From NCBI GenBank assembly GCA_947493165.1, contig CANLPY010000001.1:248001-312000 (forward strand): a stretch of DNA of 64,000 bases, written 5' to 3'. Source of the stretch: an uncultured Erythrobacter sp. (GTDB lineage: Bacteria; Pseudomonadota; Alphaproteobacteria; Sphingomonadales; Sphingomonadaceae). The translations under genes were made by a program, and so were the position numbers. Position 1 is the stretch's first letter. Each line of letters opens with the position of its first letter. This document shows positions 39,879-48,431 of this stretch, in pieces. The notes under the pieces were generated by a model. The model worked only from the letters and a program-made list of their open reading frames with translations. It searched no databases and had not been told where the DNA came from.

Positions 39879-39902
39879 GCGTTTCCTCTAGCGATAGTCT
39901 TT

Positions 39903-39938
39903 ACAAAACAAAACGGCGGACTTCGTTAGAAGCCCGCC
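39903..39938 (-). terminator. Rho-independent terminator after rplY
   Basis: On the minus strand the stem GGCGGGCTTC / GAAGTCCGCC (one G-T pair, loop TAAC) is followed by GTTTTGTTTTG. It is 29 nt past the rplY stop and upstream of pth. Confidence 0.75.
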
Positions 39939-39966
39939 GCCTTGGTGATTACTATGGAGAAAGAGC

Positions 39967-40662
39967 TTAGCTCTTGTCTTCCTGCTCTTGAGCAGCATCG
40001 GCATCTGGACCTTGCTCGGTAGCAGCTGTTTCACCAGCTTCCATGTCCTCGCCAGTTTGACCTTCGCCTTCGGCTTCATCTTCCGACTTCTTGAGTGCGG
40101 ATGGTGCAACCAGTGTCGCGATCGTAAAGTCGCGGTCAGTGATCGCGCTTTCGCTGCCCTCTGGCAGAGTGATCTCGCTGATGTGGATCGAATCGCCAAC
40201 TTCCTTGCCAGTCACGTCGATTTCAATCTCACCCGGGATTTTGTCATTTTCACAGGTCAGTTCAAGCTCGTGACGGACCACGTTGAGAACGCCGCCCTTC
40301 TTGAGTCCTGGCGATTCTTCTTCGTTGATGAAGATAACCGGCACGCTAACATCGATCTTGCCGCCTTTGACCATACGGAAAAAGTCCGCATGGATCGGGC
40401 GGTCAGTGACCGGGTGCAGAGCAACGTCTTTAGGGAGGGTGCGAACCTGCTCGCCTGCGATGTCGATTACAACAATCGAGTTCATGAAGTGTCCAGTGCC
40501 CAATTGACGCACCAGTTCCTTCTCTTCGACATGGATGGGAGTTGGTTCTTCCTTGCCGCCGTAAATTACAGCGGGAATGCGGCCTTCGCGGCGGTATGCA
40601 CGGGAGGCTCCCTTGCCTGCCCGTTCGCGCGCTTCGGCCGGCAGTGTCAGAGCGTCGCTCAT
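39967..40662 (-). CDS. rplY: 50S ribosomal protein L25/general stress protein Ctc
   Basis: 231 residues of the long L25 (TL5/Ctc) type, which binds 5S rRNA. The L25 core has [26 protein letters not shown], then a beta domain with [30 protein letters not shown]. The C-terminal ~40 residues are very acidic and disordered ([22 protein letters not shown]). It is followed by a strong hairpin terminator and then pth. The 143 bp upstream (40663-40805) hold a GC-rich imperfect hairpin without a T-run. Confidence 0.95.
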   Translation of the reverse strand: MSDALTLPAEARERAGKGASRAYRREGRIPAVIYGGKEEPTPIHVEEKELVRQLGTGHFMNSIVVIDIAGEQVRTLPKDVALHPVTDRPIHADFFRMVKGGKIDVSVPVIFINEEESPGLKKGGVLNVVRHELELTCENDKIPGEIEIDVTGKEVGDSIHISEITLPEGSESAITDRDFTIATLVAPSALKKSEDEAEGEGQTGEDMEAGETAATEQGPDADAAQEQEDKS

Positions 40663-40805
40663 AATAGTCTACCTTTCAAATGCGGATTTGCTTGTTCTTC
40701 GTCCATCACGCCTCCAGGGATGACCATGATGCCGAAGCGCGCCCCTCTAAGGGGGGAGCGCGAGTTTGGCAAGCGATTATGCCAGAGAAGGGCCGCGGTA
40801 CCGCG

Positions 40806-41708
40806 TTACTCTACGCGGCGCACGGAATACCCTTGCGCTTCCAACATCGCGCCAAGGCCATCCTCCCCAACCAAATGAGCAGCGCCCACCGCGACCAATG
40901 GGCGTTGGTCTGCGGCCAGCATTTCGGTGAGTGTTTCGGTCCAGTCGCGGTTCCGGTCCACCAGCAATGCGTCGCGAACCTCCGCGTCGGCCATAATGCC
41001 AGTTGTGGTCGCCTCTATCAGCACGGTTTCATCACCTGAAAGCCAGGCATTGCGGAGCCGGGCCGGGTCATCTTCAAGCTGCTTAAACTCGGTAATAATG
41101 CCTGATAACAAGTCTCGTTGATCTTGTTCTGCCAACCCGTCAAAAATGGCCAGCTGTGCCGCAGCTCCTTCGAGTTCGATAACAGGGCGCCCGGCAAAAT
41201 CCGCAATCACAGCGCGGTCAACGCCGTTGGCAGGATCGCCGGTCGTGCCGACTTGGGCCAAGCGGATCGCTGCGGCCCATGTCTCTGTGGAGCCAAAGCT
41301 GCTCGCATCGATACCGCCGCGCGCGAGAATGTTGAACAGGGCGGGGCGCTGATCTGCGTCGACCCTTTCGGATAGGTCTGGCAAGCCGGGCGTGGTCGCA
41401 AGCTGCGCATAAATTGCTGCCAGTTTTGCCTGATCGGTCAGGTCCGCAACTTCGACGATTACGCTGTCGGCGATCTCAATCGCGTTTTCGATTGGTTCTG
41501 TGCGCCAATGGGTCCGGTCGGGCAGGGCATGGATCGTGCCGAGCATCCACCCTTCAACCTCACCATCGGCATTGGCAATTTCGTAAAAAGGTGGCGAGGC
41601 CTCTGGAACAGCCTCGCCCACCGGATCATTGCCGCACGCCGCCAGTGCCAGCATTGCTGCCGCAAGGGCGGCGATGCGGGCGCTGATACGGCGCAACGGG
41701 CCGCGCAT
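40806..41708 (-). CDS. TraB/GumN-family lipoprotein (downstream copy)
   Basis: 300 residues. A lipoprotein signal ends at LALAACG. The TraB/GumN (Tiki-like protease) pattern has two GxxH motifs: GTIHALPDRTHW near the N-terminus and VGAAHLVGEDGLGAMLEAQGY at the end. An Asp/Glu pair lies between them. Proteins of this family are putative metal-dependent hydrolases of the envelope; substrate unknown. It overlaps its paralogue upstream by one base (TAATG), so the pair is coupled. Confidence 0.8.
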   Translation of the reverse strand: MRGPLRRISARIAALAAAMLALAACGNDPVGEAVPEASPPFYEIANADGEVEGWMLGTIHALPDRTHWRTEPIENAIEIADSVIVEVADLTDQAKLAAIYAQLATTPGLPDLSERVDADQRPALFNILARGGIDASSFGSTETWAAAIRLAQVGTTGDPANGVDRAVIADFAGRPVIELEGAAAQLAIFDGLAEQDQRDLLSGIITEFKQLEDDPARLRNAWLSGDETVLIEATTTGIMADAEVRDALLVDRNRDWTETLTEMLAADQRPLVAVGAAHLVGEDGLGAMLEAQGYSVRRVE

Positions 41709-42664
41709 TATTGGACGCGGGCGGACTGAATTCCGCGCTCTACCAGATAGTCTTGCACGCTATTTTCGCCGATCAAGTGACCAGCGCCAACGGCCATGAA
41801 AACAGTGCCTGGTTCTGCCATGCGTGTCTCGATCCACTCTGCCCAATTGCTGTTGCGCTGATAAAGCAAGGCCTCTGCCAGCGCTGGGTCTTGCTCGAAC
41901 GCCTCATTCAACAAGGCTGCGACGCCTTCAACATCGCCAACGGCCCAATCGTCGATAATTTTCTGAAGTTCTGCTGCGATACCATCGATCTCTGCTGCTG
42001 CGTCGATCAGATATTTGATCTGCGCGTCTTGAGGGAGGTTGTCGAAGATGCCGAGCTGAAATTCGACTGTTTCCAGCGCCTCGCGCTCTTTGCTTTCGCC
42101 AACGATCGCCTCAAGCACAGTTTCGGTGCCATTCTCGCCTGTGATACCGGCTCTTTGGAATGCAATTTGTGACATCGCAAGCGAAGCGAACCAAGGCTCA
42201 AGCGGATCAAGCGCCGCCGCTGGTGCACCAAGTTTGCCCAGTGCTTCTTCATAGATGGTGGTTTGTTCTTCGTTCAGAAGGCTGCGCAGTGTGGTACCCT
42301 GCGGCAGCATAGCCATTTGACCAACCAGTTGCGCCATTTGTGCTGTCACTTCATCTGTCATATCGATTTCTGTGACGAGCACTGAACTTTCATCCAGCGC
42401 TGTTTTGATCTCGCCTTTATACCAATCGACATCGTCTGGCAGGGCGTGAACCGTACCGAACAGGTAGATTGTGGTATCTTCGTCTGCGACCTTCCACAAA
42501 GCAGGGCCGTTAGAGGTGACTTTAGCCGCCATCTCAACGGTTTCAGCGGGCGCCTTTGTGTCTGCCACAGGTGCGGGCAAAATTTGCGTCTGCGCGCACG
42601 CAGCGGTGGTTGAAAGCAGGGCAATGCCGGTGAAGGCAGCGGTGAGCGGTCTTGTGAGTTTCAT
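41708..42664 (-). CDS. TraB/GumN-family lipoprotein (upstream copy)
   Basis: 318 residues from ATG 42664, chosen over the ATG at 42670 because AAGGA is 9 nt away. Signal peptide with lipobox-like STTAACAQ. The same motifs as the next gene appear: GTVHALPDDVDW and VGAGHLIGENSVQDYLVERGI. The core differs enough to be an old duplication. It is 62 nt downstream of the last gene of the XRE-controlled operon (42727-45033), so it could be read from there. Confidence 0.8.
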   Translation of the reverse strand: MKLTRPLTAAFTGIALLSTTAACAQTQILPAPVADTKAPAETVEMAAKVTSNGPALWKVADEDTTIYLFGTVHALPDDVDWYKGEIKTALDESSVLVTEIDMTDEVTAQMAQLVGQMAMLPQGTTLRSLLNEEQTTIYEEALGKLGAPAAALDPLEPWFASLAMSQIAFQRAGITGENGTETVLEAIVGESKEREALETVEFQLGIFDNLPQDAQIKYLIDAAAEIDGIAAELQKIIDDWAVGDVEGVAALLNEAFEQDPALAEALLYQRNSNWAEWIETRMAEPGTVFMAVGAGHLIGENSVQDYLVERGIQSARVQ

Positions 42665-42726
42665 AATCATAAATCCTTAGTTAGCGATTGTTGTAGAGTT
42701 TTGAACTGTTTATCTTTCATTTTTCG

Positions 42727-43362
42727 TCAGGAATATTTTCGATAGAGCCAGCCGATGGACCAAATGACTGCAACGCCAATCCAGATGATCATTGGATCTT
42801 GAGCGGGGAGCCAGCCGGCGCGTGTGGCCATCCACCAGGATGGAACAAGAAAAACGTAGATATGGAAGGCGATGTTACCGCCGTATAAATAAGCGGCGCG
42901 GTCGTGTTCATCCGTTGTGCGCAGCCACCACATTGTGCCTAATGGTACTACTATGGCCCAGACCAGAATGGCTCCAATTGCTGCCGTCGAAGAGATCGGA
43001 CCGTTTGAGAATACCGCATCGCCCTCTGTCCCGCCGGTCGTAACTAGGAAGATGCCGAGCACCACTCCCAAGACCATAGACGCGTAGTAGATATTGCGGG
43101 ATTTGCGCTCGCTTGTAGCCATGGGGCCATCATCGCTCTTAGGCCAATAGCGCCATCCGCAGTACACGATGGCGATCAGTGCCGCGGCAATTGCGACGGC
43201 AACCGCCCAGGCCGTTCCTGACAAGCCCCCATGTTCTAAGGCAGCGGACACAAAGCCGAATAGAACGCCGAGCAGGAAGACGAACCCAATTGCGCCTCCG
43301 CCAACGATAATCGCGCGTCTGATCGTTGGGTTAAGTCGGTGATTGGTATCAGAATTGGTCAT
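42727..43362 (-). CDS. membrane protein D of XRE-linked paralogue cluster
   Basis: 211 residues, about six transmembrane helices, from ATG 43362 (a longer frame would run over the XRE gene). The motif TTDEHDRAAYLYGGNIAFH precedes a hydrophobic helix and matches the Asp-Asp/Glu-aromatic/His motif of the three other membrane proteins in this operon. I know no family name. It overlaps the XRE gene by 14 nt. Function is unknown; an inner-membrane location is clear. Confidence 0.65.
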   Translation of the reverse strand: MTNSDTNHRLNPTIRRAIIVGGGAIGFVFLLGVLFGFVSAALEHGGLSGTAWAVAVAIAAALIAIVYCGWRYWPKSDDGPMATSERKSRNIYYASMVLGVVLGIFLVTTGGTEGDAVFSNGPISSTAAIGAILVWAIVVPLGTMWWLRTTDEHDRAAYLYGGNIAFHIYVFLVPSWWMATRAGWLPAQDPMIIWIGVAVIWSIGWLYRKYS

Positions 43363-43543
43363 CGAAAATCTCTTCAATTGACATGTCAAACAGGCGCGCG
43401 ATCCTGAACGCGAGCGGCAGAGAGGGGTCATGCTTACCGGTTTCGATTGCGTTCACGGCTTGGCGTGAAACATCGAGATGAACGCCAAGGTCGGCTTGGC
43501 TCCAGTCGCGTTCGGCGCGCAGAACTTTGAGGCGGTTTTTCAT
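43349..43543 (-). CDS. XRE-family transcriptional regulator
   Basis: 64 residues, almost entirely the helix-turn-helix: RLKVLRAERDWSQADLGVHLDVSRQAVNAIETGKHDPSLPLAFRIARLF, then SIEEIFD. Proteins like this often regulate the membrane-protein genes beside them and their own promoter. Here it is the sixth gene of a minus-strand operon whose promoter at 45064-45094 is covered by repeated half-sites. It starts 4 nt after the upstream gene. Confidence 0.9.
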   Translation of the reverse strand: MKNRLKVLRAERDWSQADLGVHLDVSRQAVNAIETGKHDPSLPLAFRIARLFDMSIEEIFDDQF

Positions 43544-43547
43544 TGGA

Positions 43548-43940
43548 TTACCGTTCGCTCAAGCGCCGAAACGCCAAAGATACGTGGAACACGACCGCGG
43601 TCGAAGCGAGGATCAGTGCCGGGTCAGTCAGGAAAGCTGATGCCTCCCCAAGAACAAGAGTCACCTTTGGCAATTGCAGGAAAAGAGCGATTCCGGCGAA
43701 GGAAAGGGCCATGTTCGCGGCAAAGGCAATTTGCTTTTGCACGAACTCGTCCTGCCGGAACACAAACGCCATCCCGATGAAGAATCCTACAACCCAACCG
43801 GCAGATAAAGTGATGAGAATCGAATTTTCATCAATCAGAAGGCCAATGAGGAGCATTATCGAGGCGGGTAGGCCCAGCCAGAGGAATTTGTATGACCAAG
43901 TCCTTTGGTCGTCTGTCATAGCTTTCGGATCATAAGGCAT
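43548..43940 (-). CDS. membrane protein C of XRE-linked paralogue cluster
   Basis: 130 residues, four predicted helices. ATG 43940 has GGAGG at 6 nt and is preferred to the earlier frame. The shared motif is FRQDEFVQKQIAFAANMALSFAGIALF. The N-terminus is cytoplasmic (DPKAMTDDQRTWSYKF). It overlaps its upstream neighbour by one base. The family is not recognised. Confidence 0.65.
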   Translation of the reverse strand: MPYDPKAMTDDQRTWSYKFLWLGLPASIMLLIGLLIDENSILITLSAGWVVGFFIGMAFVFRQDEFVQKQIAFAANMALSFAGIALFLQLPKVTLVLGEASAFLTDPALILASTAVVFHVSLAFRRLSER

Positions 43941-44314
43941 CAGGAACCTCCTTTCATGCGTTTCCAAAACAGGCCGACGTAAAACGCGATAATCGCGCAG
44001 CCGATAATGCCAGCAAACGAAGGCTCGCCATCGTTAATTCCGCGAAATCCTGCGACTAAGCCTTCGAGAAACGGCCAGACAATCATCATTAGAAGAAGTG
44101 AGGTAAATGCGAGGCTCGCCGCCGAAGTCCACAGCGCTTGCGTGAATTCATCGGCATTGCGGGTAGACAGCAGCACCCAGCAGCACAGGAAGGCAATAAC
44201 CCCTCCAACCATGCCAATTTCTTCGGCGATCGGGAGTATCGCACCGACAAGTGCGATGCCAGTTGCCGACAGACCTATCCATCCGGCCCATTCAAATGTG
44301 GTTGCTTTGGTCAT
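43940..44314 (-). CDS. membrane protein B of XRE-linked paralogue cluster
   Basis: 124 residues, four hydrophobic helices. I chose ATG 44314; a GTG at 44332 is possible. It carries the shared motif TRNADEFTQALWTSAASLAFTSLLLMM before its third helix. Layout (two helices, motif, two helices) matches the 130-residue neighbour, supporting duplication. It is packed between the 28-residue frame upstream and the next gene. Confidence 0.62.
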   Translation of the reverse strand: MTKATTFEWAGWIGLSATGIALVGAILPIAEEIGMVGGVIAFLCCWVLLSTRNADEFTQALWTSAASLAFTSLLLMMIVWPFLEGLVAGFRGINDGEPSFAGIIGCAIIAFYVGLFWKRMKGGS

Positions 44315-44321
44315 GCCGGTC

Positions 44322-44408
44322 TTATCCTGCACAGATGAGTACGATCAGCAGCGCAATGAACACTGCGGCGTAATCATCATCGAAAATCGCTTTGATTGAG
44401 AGGGGCAT
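44322..44408 (-). CDS. 28-residue single-helix membrane peptide
   Basis: An ATG two nt past the previous stop opens a 28-residue frame closed by TAA. The sequence is a short amphipathic or acidic lead (SIKAIFDDDY) and one hydrophobic helix (AAVFIALLIVLICAG). The start has AGGGATCGTGA upstream. It is too short for standard gene calling, but it fits the operon's tight spacing exactly. Similar small membrane proteins act as subunits or regulators of larger membrane partners (general knowledge). Confidence 0.5.
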   Translation of the reverse strand: MPLSIKAIFDDDYAAVFIALLIVLICAG

Positions 44409-44410
44409 TG

Positions 44411-44860
44411 TCACGATCCCTGCCGATAATGATGGAAAAGAAAGGCGGCGAAGTAGACCCAGGACACAGCAATCCCGACAATCAGACCATCAAACCAATA
44501 GGCGGCCCAGCCAGAGAATATGCGATCGGGGCGGCTTGTGCCCTGCTCGAATGTTACGGTGTAAACCGGATCGATGACCGGCATGATGCCTGTCATAATC
44601 AGGTAGAATGCGAGCAGGCCGAGCGCGGCGTTGGTGGCCTTGCTATGGATTGCCCGGATGTAATCATCCCGAGAGGTGAAGGGCATGACCGCAAGCAGAA
44701 ACCCGCCGATCAAGGCAAAGGCTGGAAATTTCAGAACTGAGCCAGCGGCAGCGATGTATAGCACGAGGGCAAGGCTACTTAGACCGAGGCCGATCCAAAT
44801 TCGCGAGAATGATTGATCGACCATTCCTTGGTCCAATTGGATATTCGGTTTGTCAGACAT
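44411..44860 (-). CDS. membrane protein A of XRE-linked paralogue cluster
   Basis: 149 residues from ATG 44860, with GGAG 5-6 nt upstream. Four to five transmembrane helices. The shared motif appears as TSRDDYIRAIHSKATNAALGLLAFYL. A loop with DPVYTVTFEQGTSRPDRIFSG lies between later helices. It follows the 41-residue gene by 47 nt. I do not recognise the family. Confidence 0.65.
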   Translation of the reverse strand: MSDKPNIQLDQGMVDQSFSRIWIGLGLSSLALVLYIAAAGSVLKFPAFALIGGFLLAVMPFTSRDDYIRAIHSKATNAALGLLAFYLIMTGIMPVIDPVYTVTFEQGTSRPDRIFSGWAAYWFDGLIVGIAVSWVYFAAFLFHHYRQGS

Positions 44861-44907
44861 GGTAACTCCACTCACGTAAAAAATTGATTTTGCTGGGTGT
44901 TTGCTGC

Positions 44908-45033
44908 TCAAAACACCAGAGCGCCGAACACGAAGAAGCCAATTGCGGTCCACATCAATTCTTTGTCGGCGGGTGTTTGCGGGTTGATTATCCGCTGGAG
45001 GAGAGCCTCAAGGTCAAAGTCTTTATCTGTCAT
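44908..45033 (-). CDS. 41-residue small membrane protein, first gene of operon
   Basis: An ATG at 45033 opens a 41-residue frame ending at TGA. A soluble acidic half ([23 protein letters not shown]) precedes a single helix ([16 protein letters not shown]). GGGATGACAAC precedes the start. It lies directly after the promoter and operator array at 45041-45116, so it is the leading gene of the XRE-linked operon. Absence from the usual length range may hide it from gene finders. Confidence 0.55.
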   Translation of the reverse strand: MTDKDFDLEALLQRIINPQTPADKELMWTAIGFFVFGALVF

Positions 45034-45040
45034 GTTGTCA

Positions 45041-45116
45041 TCCCTATATGTCAGGTATGCATGACTATATGTCGCGATTCGCTGACGATGTCAAGACTAC
45101 CTGACTTAAAGTCGCG
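45041..45116. promoter_or_regulatory. phased half-site array (operators) of the XRE operon
   Basis: Four GTC half-sites at about 45050, 45071, 45090 and 45111 are spaced 21, 19 and 21 bp apart. Three have an upstream TGAC partner: TGACTATATGTCGCG (45062-45076), TGACGATGTCA (45083-45093) and TGACTTAAAGTCGCG (45102-45116). The phasing puts them on one face of the helix. They overlap the promoter of the 44908-45033 gene. Confidence 0.55.
45064..45094 (-). promoter_or_regulatory. candidate sigma-70 promoter of the XRE operon
   Basis: On the minus strand TTGACA (45089-45094, perfect -35) and TATAGT (45064-45069, 5 of 6) are 19 bp apart; an overlapping CATATA gives 17 bp. The leader to the ATG at 45033 would be about 25 nt. 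The boxes lie inside the half-site array. Confidence 0.55.
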
Positions 45117-45118
45117 CA

Positions 45119-45145
45119 AAGGTGACCAGGACCCTGCGTCACCTT
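45119..45145. repeat. 27-bp inverted repeat between XRE operators and glyQ
   Basis: AAGGTGAC (45119-45126) and GTCACCTT (45138-45145) are perfect inverted arms. The spacer continues the symmetry (CAGG/CCTG with one bulged base). There is no T-run. It lies upstream of glyQ and next to the operator array; the role is unknown. Confidence 0.4.
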
Positions 45146-45213
45146 CGTCATTCTGCGCCATATGCTGCGCTGCGGCATTGACGCTGATACTGCCATCCGC
45201 CAAAGCCGCCGCC

Positions 45214-46155
45214 ATGACTGGAGACATGCTTCAACCGCGCGCGTCAACTGGCGCAGCTCAGCGCGATCCGAAACGCTCGTTTCAGGATATGATCCTGACG
45301 CTGCATGATTTTTGGAGCGCGAATGGCTGCGTTATCCTGCAGCCGTATGACATGCGGATGGGCGCGGGTACGTTTCACACTGCGACAACGCTGCGCGCTT
45401 TGGGGCCAGAGCCGTGGAATGCTGCGTTCGTTCAGCCGTGTCGCCGCCCGACAGACGGACGTTATGGTGAGAACCCGAACCGGCTTCAGCACTATTACCA
45501 GTATCAGGTGATACTGAAGCCATCGCCATCAGACATTCAGGAGCTTTATCTTGAAAGCCTGAAAGAGATCGGGATTGATCCGCTGCGCCACGACATCCGC
45601 TTTGTTGAGGATGATTGGGAGTCGCCCACACTGGGTGCATGGGGCCTAGGCTGGGAAGTGTGGTGTGATGGGATGGAAGTCACTCAGTTCACTTATTTCC
45701 AGCAAATGGGCGGCTTTGATTGCAAACCTGTCGCGGGCGAGCTGACTTACGGTCTCGAACGCCTCGCGATGTATATTCAGGGCGTCGACAGCGTTTATGA
45801 CCTCGCGTTCAACCAGAACGGCGTGAGCTATGGCGACGTGTTTCTCGAAAACGAAAAACAGATGTCGAAATGGAATTTCGAGGTCGCGGATACAGACAGC
45901 CTGTTCGACCTGTTCAATAAGGCAGAGGCGGAGTGCAACAATGCGCTGGCCGCCAATGTCCCGATCGCCGCTTATGAGCAGGCGGTTGAGGCCAGCCACA
46001 TCTTCAACTTGCTGCAAGCGCGCGGTGTTATCAGCGTGCAGGAACGCGCCAGCTATATGGGCCGGGTGCGTGACCTCGCGCGCGGATCGTGCGAAGCGCA
46101 TATGAAGAAAGAGGCCCCCGGCTGGGCGGAGAAATATCCGGAGTGGAGCCAATGA
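45214..46155 (+). CDS. glyQ: glycine--tRNA ligase alpha subunit
   Basis: 313 residues from ATG 45214; the exact start is uncertain (ATG 45226 and others are possible). Core signatures are [77 protein letters not shown] and [22 protein letters not shown]. It makes Gly-tRNA with GlyS as an alpha2-beta2 enzyme. Its stop overlaps the glyS ATG (ATGA). Confidence 0.97.
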   Translation: MTGDMLQPRASTGAAQRDPKRSFQDMILTLHDFWSANGCVILQPYDMRMGAGTFHTATTLRALGPEPWNAAFVQPCRRPTDGRYGENPNRLQHYYQYQVILKPSPSDIQELYLESLKEIGIDPLRHDIRFVEDDWESPTLGAWGLGWEVWCDGMEVTQFTYFQQMGGFDCKPVAGELTYGLERLAMYIQGVDSVYDLAFNQNGVSYGDVFLENEKQMSKWNFEVADTDSLFDLFNKAEAECNNALAANVPIAAYEQAVEASHIFNLLQARGVISVQERASYMGRVRDLARGSCEAHMKKEAPGWAEKYPEWSQ

Positions 46156-48335
46156 GCGATTTTCTGCTCGAACTCCGCTCCGAAGAAATCCCCGCGCGGA
46201 TGCAAAAGGGCGCGCGCGCTGAGCTGGAAAAGCTATTCCGGCGCGAAATGGACGTCGCAGGTGTTGCCGTGGGTGAGCTGACCGTATGGTCGACCCCGCG
46301 CCGCCTTGCCCTGATCGCGCGCGGCCTGCCGACTGAGACCGAGGGTGTTCGCGAAGAGGCCAAAGGCCCGCCAGAGGGCGCGCCCGATCAGGCGGTCGAT
46401 GGGTTCTGCCGCAAGAACGGCGTGACGCGCGACCAGCTGGAAGTGCGCGACGTTAAAGGGCGGGGCACCTATTTCGCGGTTATCGAAAAGCCCGGTCAGG
46501 CGGTCGCCGATCTGCTAGCCGCCGCGATCCCGGCGATCATTCGGGACTTCTCTTGGCCCAAATCAATGCGCTGGGGCGATGCGTCAATGTCGACCGAAAG
46601 CCTCAAATGGGTGCGGCCATTGTCCGGCATTGTCGCGCTGCTGGACGGCGAGGTTGTGCCATGTGTGATGGATGGGCTGGCCAGCGGCCGTGAGACGATG
46701 GGGCACAGGTTCCATTCGGGCGGCGTGATGGAAATCACGGACGCAGGCGATTACGCGGATAAACTGCGCGTAGCATCGGTTATCGTCGATCACACAGAAC
46801 GCGAAGGCATCGTCCGCGACGGTGCGAAGGCCGCCGCGCAAGCCGCCGGTCTAAAGCTGGTCGAGGATGAAGGACTAGTTGTAGAGAACGCCGGGCTGAC
46901 CGAATGGCCGGTCCCGCTGCTTGGCCGGTTTGAAGATGACTTCCTCGATGTGCCGCCAGAGACGATCCAGCTTACCGCGCGCGTGAACCAGAAATATTTC
47001 GTGTGTGAGGATGCGAGCGGTAAACTCGCCAACGCGTTTATCTGCACTGCGAATATCAATGCCGCTGACCCCGCCGTGGTGGTCGATGGCAATCGCAAGG
47101 TTTTGGCCGCGAGGCTCGCTGATGCGCGGTTCTTCTGGGAATTGGACCAGAAAAAGACGCTGGCCGAACACGCCAAGGGACTTGAGCGGATCACCTTCCA
47201 CGAAAAGTTGGGCACGGTCGCCGACAAGGTCGAGCGCGTTGCTAAGCTGGCGCGGTGGTTGTGCGACGAAGGCATTGTCAAAGGCGACGCCGACCTGGCG
47301 GAAAAGGCCGCACGTCTGTGCAAGGCCGATCTCGTCACCGAGATGGTCGGCGAATTTCCCGAACTGCAAGGCCTGATGGGCGGGTATTACGCGGCGAAAG
47401 AAGGCCTGCCTGTGGAAGTCTCTGACGCGATCCGCGATCACTATAAGCCGGTGGGGCAGGGGGACGAGGTTCCAACCGCTCCTGTGACAGTGGCGGTGTC
47501 GCTGGCGGACAAGCTGGATACAATTGTATCATTTTTTGCATTAAACGAACGACCTACAGGCTCGAAGGACCCATTTGCATTGCGGCGAGCTGCACTTGGG
47601 ACCACAGCACAAGGCTTGGCGGCACTCGATAAATTCCCGCTAAACTCATTGACCTTTTGGGCACTTGAAAATTGGGGCGAATTCGCGGGCTACGAGCACA
47701 CATTTGTAACCGAGGCCCTTTCCGGAATGGATTTGCGAGCTGGCAAGGCTGATCCGGAAGCGGTGATAGCTGGTGCCTATGATGAAGCGCTTGAGGCGGG
47801 AATTCTGCGCTGTACAGGCAGCATTCTTGATTTCTTCGCCGACCGTCTCAAGGTCCAACAAAAAGAAGCAGGTGTTCGTCACGACCTGATCGACGCGGTG
47901 TTTGCGCTGGGTGGGGAAGACGACCTTGTCCGTCTGCTCGCGCGCGTCAAAGCGCTGCAAGCCTTTGTCGAAACCGACAACGGCACCAATCTTCTTGCCG
48001 GATACAAGCGCGCGGCCAACATCCTCAAAAAGGAAGAGTGGTCATCAGGCGGTAATCCCGCAAAAGACCTTTCCTACTCGCCGGAACCTGCTGAAAAGGC
48101 TTTGATCGACGCCCTTAATGATGCGGCTCCGAAAGCGGCAGCGGCGATTGAGGCGGAAGATTTCGAGGCCGCAATGGAAGCGCTTGCAACCCTGCGCGCG
48201 CCGATTGATGCCTTTTTCGAGGATGTGACTGTCAATGATGCTGATCCAGTCAAACGCGAGGCACGGCTTAACTTGCTTGCCAGCTTTACGCGTGCCGTCG
48301 GCAATGTGGCCGATTTCAGCAGGATCGAAGGTTGA
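46152..48335 (+). CDS. glyS: glycine--tRNA ligase beta subunit
   Basis: 727 residues. Typical stretches are [60 protein letters not shown] and [15 protein letters not shown], with an anticodon-binding-like C-terminal part. The start overlaps the glyQ stop by four bases. The pair functions together; the length is slightly larger than the E. coli subunit. Confidence 0.97.
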   Translation: MSDFLLELRSEEIPARMQKGARAELEKLFRREMDVAGVAVGELTVWSTPRRLALIARGLPTETEGVREEAKGPPEGAPDQAVDGFCRKNGVTRDQLEVRDVKGRGTYFAVIEKPGQAVADLLAAAIPAIIRDFSWPKSMRWGDASMSTESLKWVRPLSGIVALLDGEVVPCVMDGLASGRETMGHRFHSGGVMEITDAGDYADKLRVASVIVDHTEREGIVRDGAKAAAQAAGLKLVEDEGLVVENAGLTEWPVPLLGRFEDDFLDVPPETIQLTARVNQKYFVCEDASGKLANAFICTANINAADPAVVVDGNRKVLAARLADARFFWELDQKKTLAEHAKGLERITFHEKLGTVADKVERVAKLARWLCDEGIVKGDADLAEKAARLCKADLVTEMVGEFPELQGLMGGYYAAKEGLPVEVSDAIRDHYKPVGQGDEVPTAPVTVAVSLADKLDTIVSFFALNERPTGSKDPFALRRAALGTTAQGLAALDKFPLNSLTFWALENWGEFAGYEHTFVTEALSGMDLRAGKADPEAVIAGAYDEALEAGILRCTGSILDFFADRLKVQQKEAGVRHDLIDAVFALGGEDDLVRLLARVKALQAFVETDNGTNLLAGYKRAANILKKEEWSSGGNPAKDLSYSPEPAEKALIDALNDAAPKAAAAIEAEDFEAAMEALATLRAPIDAFFEDVTVNDADPVKREARLNLLASFTRAVGNVADFSRIEG

Positions 48336-48372
48336 AATGCGGCACCGCGCATCCCCTAAAACTCCTTCCCCA

Positions 48373-48409
48373 GGACCGTGTAACATGCGGTCCATGTCTC
48401 CTGGACATG
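48373..48409. repeat. two inverted repeats upstream of ppdK
   Basis: GGACCG/CGGTCC (48373-48378 and 48388-48393) and CATGTC/GACATG (48393-48398 and 48404-48409) lie side by side in the 96-bp gap before ppdK. They may be operators. Their ends touch at 48393. Confidence 0.35.
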
Positions 48410-48431
48410 CGACGAAACGAGTAGGACCCTT

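Noticed and set aside
40738..40762. GC-rich hairpin before the rplY start as a terminator
   Set aside because: Imperfect stem with a bulge and no T-run on the minus strand, so not called.
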